Shown here: one piece after another, positions 1 through 8,755 of the stretch
Position numbering within the stretch: the first letter of the stretch is position 1
Layout of the letters: each line of letters opens with the position of its first letter
NCBI GenBank assembly: GCA_028583415.1
Contig: CM053266.1
Span: 8,751,932-8,815,931 of the forward strand
Length of the DNA: 64,000 bases
Source: Protea cynaroides
Taxonomy: Eukaryota > Streptophyta > Magnoliopsida > Proteales > Proteaceae
Direction of reading: 5' to 3'
Notes under the pieces: model-generated
Databases searched by the model: none
The model's input: the letters and a program-made list of their open reading frames with translations, nothing else
What the model was told of the DNA's origin: nothing
Made by a program: the position numbers and the translations under genes

Positions 1-1790
1 TAAAGATTTTTGCTGTTCTGATATTTTTCCTGATCATATTCATCTTCTTCGTGGCATAATATAAATTGTTCAAGAAATGTGTAGCCACTGTGCATCTTTA
101 GTTGCTGGGTTTCTTTTTCTTCATGCATAAAGCTGGTCTGGAGGCACATGGCCAGCTATTAGAGTAGCCACTTAATGGAGAATACAAGGGATGATCGTGT
201 TCTGCAAGCTACTCTATCACCATTGTTACATACATTGTGCTGCATTCCTTAAGGAGGTCACACCTGTTCTGTGAGTCCTCTCAGGCTCTAAATTGTTAAC
301 ATGCTGTGTTGTAAAGTTTCCTCATGGTTTGTTTATGGTTAATACTCAATATGTTGGGTTTTATTGAGGCTGAAGGAAATGGAAGCATCTGATAGGACTT
401 GAAGCTTTCAGATTCCTTTTCATTGTTCTTAAAGCATTCTTGTCATTCTTATAAATATTTTCTTTAGTGGGTGGTCTTGGAATTGAACTGTATGACACAT
501 TACCTGTAAATATAATCATTCTTCTGTATTTCTATCCCCAATTTTGAATGCCGCATGTGAAACACGTGGAGTTCCATCCTCATGGGTGGCTTGCTACATA
601 TGGTTGGACATTTTTCTTCTTCTTCCCTTTTTATTTTTATTTTTATTTTTTGAGAATGTTGGAAACAATTGTATTTAATGGACCTCTTGTATGAGAATCG
701 CAAGAGGCTAACTCAATTGGTAAGAACCGACACTAATGGGCTAATTTCAAAACTGCGGCTGTACGACACCCACTCGTTGAGTGTGACAATAAATGTTCTA
801 ATGGTACGGGCCATGCGATTCAATCTCCCTTCTCCAAAACCAATACAGGTATCTAAATCCTGAAATTGTTTGTCTTTGACAGATAGTATCTTGTTGAGGA
901 ACTAAGAACCCGGTAAGGGCAAACCGGATTTTTTTTGTGGGACCCAGACTCTCAATTCTCTCACTCACTCTTGATTACATTTGGGTTTGGGGTTGAGAAA
1001 TTTTTCTTCCACGTTGAGTTTTCAATAAAGGAAGCCAAAAAAAGATTATTAATGAAATTTTTATGATGAATGAATTATCGAAATTATCCACCTTAATCTA
1101 ATATAATAATACTCCCTGATCAGGTGGAGGAAAATTGGATTTAGGGAAATTGATGCTTTCGATCTTGAGGTAAAAAAATGAAAGAAAGGGGAAAAGTCGG
1201 CTTACAACTGAATACAGAACTACAGTATCAAAATCACGGCTAGCTGCACGACAGATGGTTATGTGACACCGCGACAGGCTTGGAGGAAGTGGAGGAGGAG
1301 GTCCATGGATATTTGTTGGGATCCGGCTCCTCTGTAGACTGTAGTGAGGGGCGTCACTACGGATCGGTTCCTCTGTAGTGAAGGGAGTCACTACAGGGTC
1401 GGCTGTGAAACTAGGATAAGTGACACGTATGTGATTTTTCATCTAATGGGATCCTGAGCTGTTTTTAAAGCTTTTGTCTAGGAAGAGAAGGGAACACGTG
1501 GCAAGCACTGATGAGACCTCTCGAATGTCTGTCTCAGTCTTCCATGATCGAGGAATGCGTTTTCTCCTGCAAAAACCACAGAAACAATCTCTCTTGTCTT
1601 GTACTCATTCCTATCACTCCAAGTTCTATTCAGGAATAATGTAGTACTAAAAGTGGACAAATAATTATGTTCTACTGCCCGACCTGAGTGACTTTGATTG
1701 GGTTGGATTGGGCTGGATGGTTTATTTATTTATTTATTTTTAAAATAGATTTTAAGAGAGTTGAAATCTTGATTTTTTTTTTTAAAAAGA
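1..1790. other. Low-copy spacer, no gene recognised
   Basis: No reading frame here resembles a protein I know. The stretch is AT-rich with short homopolymers and a TTTA microsatellite near 1720-1740. Short open frames at 500-863 and 1098-1442 lack any domain, and the latter is proline- and serine-rich low-complexity sequence. A tRNA-like box A appears near 698 but without a properly spaced box B. Confidence 0.5.
1341..1396. repeat. Two adjacent small hairpins with the same stem
   Basis: GTAGTGA...TCACTAC occurs twice: 1341-1360 around a six-base loop, and 1373-1396 where the stem extends to CTGTAGTGA/TCACTACAG. Both are preceded by a CTCCTCTGTAG or TTCCTCTGTAG segment, so the pair looks like a duplicated unit of about 40 bp. 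No function is known to me. Confidence 0.5.
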
Positions 1791-1794
1791 AAAC

Positions 1795-2755
1795 GTATTT
1801 ATATATGTAACAAAGGTATAGAAGGCGTTCATATGATATCATTGTGTAAAACCACAAGAAAACATAAGGAGGGAAGTAATCTAGAGAAACAATTAAAAGG
1901 CCAGGGCCGACAGCAAAAGAGGCAAGCCAATCTGCGGCGCGATTAGCTTCACAATAACTCTGCTGAAGGACCAGATGGAGATGATGGAGGAGGTGACGGT
2001 AGTCTTAATAGAGAGCTTTATTTTAAGTTTGGATCACCTGCATGTACATATACTCTCCATGGGATCCCATCACTGTTGGTATGATATGAGACTCACCTCT
2101 AGAGTATGAGACCCACTAGATATGAATGACGATGAGATCTTAAGAAGGATACAAGTACATGCAGGTTAACTATTCTCATTTATTTTCACATAAAACGCAC
2201 TAGACGGTTCAAGAGAGCCTGAATGAAAATGAGAGAGTTAATTTCTATAATAAGAGGACAAGAAATATGCAAAACTGAATTGTGCAAAGCAATACGAATA
2301 GCCCCACGATTCAGTAGCCAAATTAGTAGTCAAACCAATAGATTGAGTGAAAAAAATAAAGAACATGGCCTTGGAAGTTATACAACATGCATCCAATCCC
2401 AGCATTACAGGGGTTTGGACGAGCAGCCCCATCCGTATTAAATTTAAGAAAACTGGGGGAGGACACGAAGAGATAAGAGTAGGAGATATAAAAGGGGAAG
2501 GGCGATGTTGAGAATGTACCGCTAAATATTCCTGGCTGAACAAGCAAAATTGGAAAGCAATAGAATTGGGAGTAAAAGGTTGATCATTAAAAACCAAATT
2601 ACTTCTAACATGCCAAATAGACCATAACCATTAAGGAAGGATGGTTTGAAGAGATCTAGGAGGAAGAATCAGTGTAGAAGAACGAAACCACTCAGAAAAT
2701 GGAAGGGGAGCGAAAGGGAAATCAAGAATTGGGAAAAGAGAATGGAGAAACTGTT
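1795..2755 (-). pseudogene. LINE-like element relic: RNase H domain at the C-terminus of a non-LTR reverse transcriptase protein
   Basis: Read on the minus strand, the sequence shows in order a segment resembling the IW..RN..VF end of plant LINE proteins (near 2590-2640), the RNase H opening LKFNTDGAARPNPCNAGIGC (about 2380-2450, with the first catalytic Asp in NTDGA), an ATE...IRIALHNS stretch with the second-helix Glu, and ANRAADWLASF at about 1905-1940, the usual C-terminal RNase H motif. Reading frames shift at least twice and stops occur, so it is dead. A small inverted-repeat insertion lies between the EINSLI segment and the ANRAADWLA segment. Upstream reverse transcriptase and endonuclease parts are absent: the right edge meets an LTR fragment. 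Similar RNase H domains occur in host proteins, but the preceding IWHVRSNLVFND-type segment favours a LINE. Confidence 0.7.
2036..2166. mobile_element. Small inverted-repeat (MITE-like) insertion inside the LINE relic
   Basis: ACCTGCATGTAC at 2036-2047 is repeated in inverse orientation as GTACATGCAGGT at 2155-2166, with weaker similarity continuing inward. The enclosed 131 bp have no coding potential and interrupt the RNase H relic exactly where its protein similarity breaks. No convincing target duplication is visible, so the true ends may lie slightly outside. Confidence 0.5.
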
Positions 2756-3532
2756 ATGATCTCGAATTGGATCCCATACGTACCAAAGTGTGGTCCTTAA
2801 GTCTTGGGGTTCTCTCATCTAATAAGCTAGTCTTTTGGGTTGGGCTTTTTTTTTGGGCTAGAGTTGTAACATTTGGTGCTTTCGTTGAGAGGCCGGCGAT
2901 GCGAAAGGGGCGACTTGGAGAAGGAGCGACCTGGGAAAGGGTTAACTGGTGAAGTAGAATGAAAGCCGTCTAGAGTGGGCAAATCTTGAGTTTGCGTGGG
3001 CGTCGGCTTTGAAAAGAAAGTGGCATAGGCTTTATAAAGGGGGAGGGTCTGGGACCCGAATTTCCCTTGTAGACCGACGTAGTGGTGACGGGATGAGTTC
3101 CCACGGCTAGGGACCGAGGATGCCAGGACAGAGCCTATACCTAGGGATGACGATCCACTGTTCTAGGATCATGCATGGTGGTTGAAACTTGGGGGTACAG
3201 GGTTGCGGTCTGGGACTGTGGGCCCTATAACTTTTTCCCTTACTTGAGCATTAGATTCATGAGTCAGGGACTGTGGTAAATCATGAGATGGTACTAATAG
3301 ACCATTACATCAGACTTAGTAAATATGAATCACAAATTTGCATTCATGTGCATGTGCATTTTGGTTTGACCTTTCACTAAATTGGGATATGAGCTCACCC
3401 CTGTATTGATACTCCTTTTCATATTCTGATACAGGTACATTATCGGTAGTGTAATTATAAGGGTCAATCTTTGGCATGGAAAATGCTTTGGGAAAGGTGT
3501 TTGCATGATCTTTGGGGATGGCTGTAAAACCT
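2756..3532 (+). mobile_element. Truncated LTR fragment (TK-G), Tekay-like family
   Basis: The segment near 3385-3450 (TGAGCTCACCC, then a T-rich stretch, then TTCTGATACAG followed by GTACATT) matches in order the block that precedes the mini-gene in the TK LTRs (5930-5985 in TK-A). No CECxxC frame follows, because the sequence diverges or is cut by the start of TK-C at 3533. The left limit is uncertain and may be the TGTTATGATC at 2753. No internal retrotransposon region is attached. Confidence 0.45.
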
Positions 3533-3995
3533 GCAGCCAGAAAACCTGGTCTAACTTGGTTTTCTTCTTGTGCTAGGGTTTTCCACCACTGACGGACCCG
3601 ATGCTATGGTAACCTAAGACCAAGTACTAAACATTTTGAACCATTTTTCTGTCAGTGTTTGGTTGTAACCAAATAGGTTACCGGTCACAAGCACCGGTTA
3701 GAGGACCCTCGACCTGGTGAGACTGGATATTATGTCCGATTAGGCTAAAAAGGCCTGTCTGCAGATTTGAGAAATTCAAATCTATCGTTGAGGGTGAGTG
3801 GGAATATTCCCTGGACCCATGAAAGAATTCAATGGGTTGCACCTCACATTTAACTGATTGAACTCGAATGTGGAGATAGAGTCCCTCTCTCGTCTCCCAA
3901 CTTTGCCACTTGGCAGTTTCCCCTTAGTTTCCCCTTTTCCTAAGAGTTCTACCTTGAGAAGAGATTCCAATTAGATTAACTCTCCCCAATGCTCT
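3533..3995 (+). repeat. 5' LTR of TK-C, first part
   Basis: It starts TGTAAAACCTGCAGCCAG, which lines up with the TK-A LTR start TGTAAGAACCGTAC and the following GAAAACC(C/T)GGTCTAA. It carries a small ACCGGT cluster (near 3678-3705). The LTR is cut at 3995 by TK-A and resumes at 13242. Confidence 0.65.
3991..3995. repeat. Target-site duplication of TK-A, left copy
   Basis: GCTCT here is repeated exactly at 13242-13246, directly outside the TG...CA ends of TK-A. A five-base duplication is normal for Ty3/gypsy integrases. Confidence 0.9.
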
Positions 3996-4143
3996 TGTAA
4001 GAACCGTACTTTGAAAACCCGGTCTAATCCATGGTTCTATATGATGATAGATCTCCCAATCATAACCGGATCGGAAGGCGAAGTCGGGTGACGAACCACT
4101 CAATTTTCAGGTATGAGAACCTACGAAAAAAGGTATAAATCTC

Positions 4144-4246
4144 ATACCGGTCTCACTATATCGGTTGCAGTATGTGCAACCAGTATGTGCAACCGGTATG
4201 ACTATACCGGTCTGAGTCACTCAGACCGGTATGTGCGACCAATATG
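4144..4246. promoter_or_regulatory. ACCGGT motif cluster 1, upstream of the TK-A promoter
   Basis: At least four ATACCGGT or ACCGGTATG units plus degenerate forms (TATCGGTT, ACCAGTATG) occur within about 100 bp. Each unit is palindromic around CCGG. A second cluster of the same motif lies downstream at 4797-4917. The equivalent region of the 3' LTR is about 11020-11135. Confidence 0.6.
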
Positions 4247-4334
4247 TCTAGTTTCGGCTGGAGACGGATTCCAGCGGGTCCCTCACTCCGATTTGAAACT
4301 TGGAAAGTTTCCAATTGCGGGAAACCTTCCTATG

Positions 4335-4500
4335 AATGGCCTCCCACTATTAATAGAGACATTAGCACTCCTTCTTATCCTTTTCAAAACCCTAGCCGTC
4401 TGGAGGAGAGCTGAGAAGGAGCAAGGAGGAGGAGGCCGCCCAGGAAGGAGGTTTCCGTTGAAGGAGCACGCCTCCAACCGAAAAACACCGCCGGTAAGTG
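4335..4500 (+). promoter_or_regulatory. Probable TK-A core promoter, leader and splice donor
   Basis: A TATA-like CTATTAATAG near 4340 is followed by the plant leader motif AAACCCTAG (4387-4395) and a strong 5' splice consensus, CCG/GTAAGTGC, with GT at 4494. The matching 3' splice site would be TTTGAATGCAG ending at 5977. The donor sequence is shared with the TK-B left LTR (GT on the minus strand at 39557). Confidence 0.5.
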
Positions 4501-4796
4501 CTCTATACTATTAGTAATATTAGGATGTCGGATCGGAGCCGCGAAGCGGCGCAGCGATCCAAAAAGCCTAGGATTTCCATTAGTTTTCTCATTCGGATCT
4601 AATCTAAGTTTGATACGACATTCTAATCGAAATCAAAAGACCAATAGAGTATTTGAATCTTAGAATGGGTTATAGAAGAAACCTTAGAAATCGAGCCAAT
4701 GACCAAAGGGAAAGGGAGATCCGAGATCGGGTTCTCGGATCCAATCCGCGGAACATACTGGTTGGACGTAAGGTCCGACGGAATGGGCCCGCGGTA

Positions 4797-4917
4797 TATA
4801 CCGGAGGCACATTCCTGTCTCACATATTTACAACCGGTATATACCACAACCGGTGGCACATACCGGTGGCACATACCGGTATCACTATACTGAGACCGGT
4901 ACCTGTGACCGGTATGC
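4797..4917. promoter_or_regulatory. ACCGGT motif cluster 2, downstream of the TK-A leader
   Basis: About six CCGG-centred units (ATACCGGAGG, CAACCGGTATA, ACCGGTGGCACA twice, GAGACCGGTACC, GACCGGTATG) lie in 120 bp. The motif matches cluster 1 and the spacing is preserved in the 3' LTR. If the LTR intron is real, this cluster lies inside it. Confidence 0.6.
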
Positions 4918-5976
4918 CTCCCGAGCCTGGTTTGCTTGGCCAAACCTGGTTCTAACCTCTGTAACCTTAATAAATGAATTCTAACATTTGAATATGATTA
5001 TGTAGGACCTGTAGACAATGTGAGTGAACACTGTGACACAGAGCGGGATTGTTATCATGCGTCAGGTAAGGGACAAGACCCCAAACTCTATTAATTAAAG
5101 AACAGTAAACCTTTGTGAATAAGTTTATGTTTAAAATGATTGCTTGATATCTGTGCATTTCATATGCCATATAGTTGTTTCTCTTATTATTATCTATTTA
5201 TGCATTTCATATGCTAGGATTGTTGGATATTAGACATGTGTATGTTTTAGTTGGTCTGTGGAATGTGAAGGGGAGTGAGCCCTGGATATATCCACAAACA
5301 ACACTTTTCTTGTATCGCCTTCTACCTTAGCAAACTCGGTGCGAATAGGGTATCAGGGGGAGGAAGTGGGATAGTGGTTCTTCCTGCCCACTAGACTCGA
5401 GCCCTATCCCTATGTCGTAGGGAGTTGTGATGGGGTAGGGTAATATCGCCATCTACCTTAGCAGACTTTGTACGAATAGGGTATCAGGGGGAGGACGTGG
5501 GATTGTGGTTCTTCCTGCCCGCCAGACTCGAGCCCTATCTCTATGTCATAGGGAGCCGTGCTGGGGTAAGGCCATTGATACTGTATTGACATTTAGGACT
5601 GGTTAGAAATGAAACCCACTTGCAAGCCCTTGCCAGTAGGGGTTTAGGTATTGGTACGGTATGGGGTATCAGGGGGAGGACGTGGGATTGTGGTTCTTCT
5701 TGCCCGCCAGACTCGAGTCCTATCTCCATACCGGAGTGAGTGATGTGGGGCAACAGCAGTAGTGTGGTAGGTGCCTGACTGTTGGATGTGCTCACACTCT
5801 CGTGCATGGAGGTGCGGTGGCCGCCAAACCTTACCATAGCATAATTGCAAGTTATACCTGACCCAAATTGTAATGTTATCTCATGCATTTTATATGTTGC
5901 ATTGGTCTTGTACTTTACTGAGCTAAGTTGTGAGCTCACCCGAATATATATATTCTTCTTTTCAAATTTGAATGCA

Positions 5977-6099
5977 GGGTACACAGTTGATGACTTCGTG
6001 ACTGCCCCAGCATACGGTACAGTTGCTGCCATTGATACCCAGGCAGTGGAGGACGAGTATGACGCATCATGCGAGTGCTCCTTTTGTGTTTTTCTTTAG
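5977..6099 (+). CDS. LTR mini-gene, acidic peptide ending in Cys-Glu-Cys-x-x-Cys
   Basis: This short frame has no match I recognise. It follows a 3' splice-like TTTGAATGCAG, encodes about 40 residues starting GYTVDDFVTAP, is rich in Asp, Glu and Ala, and ends ASCECSFCVFL then a stop. The frame is also open upstream to an ATG at 5845, so an unspliced product of 84 residues starting MQVIPDPNC is possible. Equivalent frames are found at 14849-14983, 33848-33982, 38043-38177, 46138-46272 and 57598-57696 in otherwise divergent LTRs, with nearly constant length. The C-x-C-x-x-C end could bind metal; that is inference. The copy in the TK-A 3' LTR is frame-disrupted between 12890 and 12950 although the CEC end survives. 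Confidence 0.45.
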   Translation, partial: GYTVDDFVTAPAYGTVAAIDTQAVEDEYDASCECSFCVFL

Positions 6100-6363
6100 A
6101 GGAGATTTTATTTTGAGCAATACATTGTAATGCTTTTATTATTTAAAATTATGAATTATGGGATAAGTTGAATAATTATTTTAATTTATCACATAGATCT
6201 CAATTCATTTATTTATATTCCGCTACTATGTATTAATCTCTGATTATGTTAGACTGCTTGGGAATGATTGGTTCACACGGTCTATTAAGATCCTGGTGTG
6301 AACCGTGGTTTAGAGTCGGTTCACTCACACTTCTGGTTCAGCCGAAATTTGGGTGTGACAACT

Positions 6364-6375
6364 TGGTATCAGAGC
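6364..6375 (+). promoter_or_regulatory. TK-A primer binding site, initiator tRNA-Met
   Basis: TGGTATCAGAGC lies three bases after the 5' LTR end. It is complementary to the 3' end of plant initiator tRNA-Met, the standard primer for many Ty3/gypsy and Ty1/copia elements. Confidence 0.9.
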
Positions 6376-6675
6376 ACTACGCTCTGTCCAGCTTATCATT
6401 CTGCATCTAACTGTGTCCAATGAGCTGAGTTAGGAAAATTAAAAACTTTAATAAGAACACACCATAAGTTTGCTTGTTGCTTGAGACTTAAGAAAGATGC
6501 ATAATATACTATTAATGGAAGAACAAAAATAAGCACTGAAGTATTAAGAGAAACAAATAACCATTTCATAAAATTTTTTTTAATACAAGTGAACAACAGA
6601 GTACAGTCCACAAGTCGGACGGTTACTCTAGTAACAAAATAAACCACATGAAAATAGAATAAAAACTACATCTGA
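6376..6675. other. TK-A untranslated region between primer site and antisense gene
   Basis: About 300 bp of AT-rich sequence without a supported gene. It is the 3' flank of the antisense ORF and the 5' leader of the element's genomic RNA. Confidence 0.5.
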
Positions 6676-7182
6676 CTATGGTGGTGTAGCGGGCCTGGAT
6701 GGTACCGGGTCTGCAATATCATAGTCCCGCTCGTACACCTCTCTGAGCCAATGAACCTGGTCCTGCGTGACCCGTAGGCTACAAGCTAGATGCCCCAACT
6801 CTTGACCCATCTCTCGCTGAGAATCCATGGGCCCTCTCTGGGTATCTAGGATGCCTCTCTGTGTATCTGTGATCTCCATGAGCATGCTCATCACTGGGTC
6901 CGAAGGGGGATGAAATGGTCCAGCAACTGGAGAAGGCCTAGAAGGTCCTGCAACTGGAGAATGCTGGGGTGCAGGTGCTAGGATGTCCTCCATGTGTGTA
7001 CCCCCATCATCCCCCATCTCGGCTACCTCTGCTACTGCTGCAGCTGCTGCTACTGCAAGGGCCGCATGGTTCCTAGGTAGGAGAGGACGAGCCTGTAACT
7101 CCTCGTCACTGAGCACTAGATCATCCATCTGCATCTTATAGATGGCCTCGACATCTATATCAGAACTCATGGTGATCTCCAC
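6676..7182 (-). CDS. Antisense ORF of TK-A, C-terminal part of a plant-transposon-associated protein
   Basis: An intact 168-residue frame runs opposite to the element. It contains DVEAIYKMQMDDLVLSDEE near its start, an alanine-rich block (AALAVAAAAAVAE), a proline-rich centre with two PSPVAGP-type repeats, a DTQRGILDTQRGPMDSQRE repeat, and a probably coiled-coil tail before DIADPVPSRP. The same DVEAI.KM...LSD.E segment appears in the longer relics of TK-C (15715-16890, minus) and TK-B (45006-45574, plus), where it follows a domain resembling the family called putative plant transposon protein. So this is the C-terminal half only: the N-terminal domain was lost together with gag. The ATG used is internal to the ancestral protein. 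Function is unknown; I infer a conserved accessory gene of this retrotransposon family. Confidence 0.6.
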   Translation of the reverse strand: MEITMSSDIDVEAIYKMQMDDLVLSDEELQARPLLPRNHAALAVAAAAAVAEVAEMGDDGGTHMEDILAPAPQHSPVAGPSRPSPVAGPFHPPSDPVMSMLMEITDTQRGILDTQRGPMDSQREMGQELGHLACSLRVTQDQVHWLREVYERDYDIADPVPSRPATPP

Positions 7183-7250
7183 AGCTACCTCACCCTGCTA
7201 TCCACACCTAGACGCTGCAGCAAAGCTGTGATTAACAGATGTGGTTACAG

Positions 7251-7331
7251 GTATGATTTTATCCTTACTCTTTAACTGTTGCATTAATTGTTTGTGCATT
7301 TGAAACTAATGGAGAATTTAAAAAATCTCAG
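7251..7331 (+). other. Intron between gag remnant and protease, TK-A
   Basis: GATGTGGTTACAG/GTATG opens and AAAATCTCAG/GTACAG closes an 81-bp GT-AG segment. Removing it joins Asp-Val-Val-Thr to Gly-Thr-Val, which is the continuous form seen in related gypsy polyproteins, and keeps the protease frame. TK-B has an intron of 69 bp at the identical codon (43479-43547). Confidence 0.7.
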
Positions 7332-8755
7332 GTACAGTAAATATAGCAGGATTACCCGCCAGAGTCTTGTTTGACTCGGGGGCCACCCATTCCTTTGTGT
7401 CAGTGTCATTCGAAAAAGGACTAGATCAACCCATCAAGACTCTACAACCAAGTCTGTTAGTTCGGTCTCCCACGGGAATGGAAGTGGTATTAGAAGAATA
7501 TTATGGTCCTTGTCCAGTGCTTATTGAAGGACGAGAGTTGGAAGCCAATCTAGTCCAGCTGGAGATGTCAGATTTTGATGTCATTCTAGGCATGGATTGG
7601 TTATCTAAATATTCAGCAAACCTATTATGTGCTGAGAAGAAGTTGGTGTTCAAGGACAGTGAAGGGTCGGAGTTTAACTTTAAAGGGGCTAAGCTGCCTA
7701 GAAAGAGAAAGCTTATACTCTCCGCCCTAAAAGCAAGGAAGTGCTTAGAGAAAGGGGGAGTGGGATACCTCGTATCAGTGGTGGATGTGACCATTGACTT
7801 GCCAAAAATGGAGGACATCAAATTAGTACGGGAATTTTCTGATGTATTCCCAGAAGACCTACCCGGGTTGCCACCAGACAGAGCTACTGAGTTTGTGATA
7901 GACCTCCTACCAGGGGTAGCACCTGTGTCTAAAGCACTTTACAGGATGGCTCCTACCGAGTTGAAAGAGTTAAAAACTCAGCTGCAAGAACTGTTAGACA
8001 AAGGATTTATAAGGCCTAGTATCTCACCTGGGGAAGCACCTGTGCTCTTTGTCAAGAAAAAGGATGGTAGCATACGTCTTTGTATGGACTATCGAAAATT
8101 AAAAAAGCTCACTATCAAGAACAGGTACCCACTACCAAGAATAGATGATTTGTTTGATCAATTACAAGGTTCGAGTGTATTCTCGAAGATGGACCTGAGG
8201 TCAGGGTATCATCAACTCAAGATTAAGGAAGCAGACATCCCCAAGATCGCTTTCAGGACGCGTTATGGACACTATGAGTTCCTTGTGATGTCCTTTGGGT
8301 TGACTAATGCACCTGCATCATTCATGGAGCTAATGAATCGGGTATTTCATGACATGTTGGATACGTCGGTTATCGTGTTCATCGACGATATTTTAGTATA
8401 CTCCAAGGACCAGGAGTCACAGGCAGTGCATCTAAGAGCAGCATTACAAAGACTGAGGAGAGAGAAGCTTTATGCAAAATTTAAGAAGTGTGAATTCTGG
8501 TTAGATGAAGTGGCCTTCCTTGGTCACGTGGTGTCTGCTGAAGGAATCAAGGTCGATCCTAGTAAAATTTCTGCCATAGTAGGATGGGAGGCGCCGAAGA
8601 CAGTTGCTGAAATTTGTAGTTTCCTGGGCTTAGCTGGATACTATAGAAGGTTTGTGGAGGATTATTCCAAGATTACTGTTCCACTCACCAGGTTGACCAA
8701 AAGGGGGAAAAGTTTATATGGACTGAAGAATGTGAGAAATGCTTCCAGACGTTGA
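7332..8755 (+). pseudogene. TK-A pol part 1: protease and reverse transcriptase
   Basis: Aspartic protease comes first, with LFDSGATHSFVS (catalytic Asp in DSG) about 10 residues after the intron and the late motif VILGMDWLS. Reverse transcriptase follows, with VKKKDGSIRLCMDYRKL, the motif A Asp in FSKMDLRSGYHQL, SFGLTNAPASF, and catalytic FIDDILVYS, then the thumb region ending GLAGYYRRFVEDY. The frame breaks at 8701-8711 in the run AAGGGGGAAA, where one base is missing relative to TK-B; this produces a false ending and a stop at 8753-8755. There is no ATG at the start because the exon continues from gag. The product would have made cDNA from element RNA in virus-like particles. Confidence 0.88.

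Larger units (their letters stand above)
3996..6360 (+). repeat. TK-A 5' LTR
   Basis: It runs from TGTAAGAACC to GGGTGTGACA. Inside, in order: ACCGGT cluster 1 (4144-4246), a CTATTAATAG TATA-like site near 4340, a leader with AAACCCTAG, splice donor CGGTAAGTGC at 4494, ACCGGT cluster 2 (4797-4917), three related blocks containing GGGTATCAGGGGGAGGA (5340-5710), and the mini-gene 5977-6099. The copy at 10873-13241 is nearly identical. Confidence 0.92.

Noticed and set aside
690..850. tRNA-like or SINE head: a box A-like GCTAACTCAATTGGTAAG and a box B-like GATTCAATC
   Set aside because: The two boxes are about 110 bp apart, far more than in tRNA genes or tRNA-derived SINEs, and there is no cloverleaf or poly-A tail.
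4113..4955. Open frames of 100-133 codons inside the TK-A 5' LTR
   Set aside because: They fall in the ACCGGT clusters and leader, occur on both strands, and are not kept in the other LTR lineages.
5340..5720. Repeated GGGTATCAGGGGGAGGA blocks in the TK-A LTR as a possible CRISPR-like or satellite array
   Set aside because: Only three copies with unequal spacing, shared by the other TK LTRs; ordinary internal LTR repeats in a plant genome.
7501..7821. 106-residue minus-strand frame opposite TK-A protease and RT
   Set aside because: It mirrors the codons of the sense gene and has no domain; the sense-strand protein explains the region.
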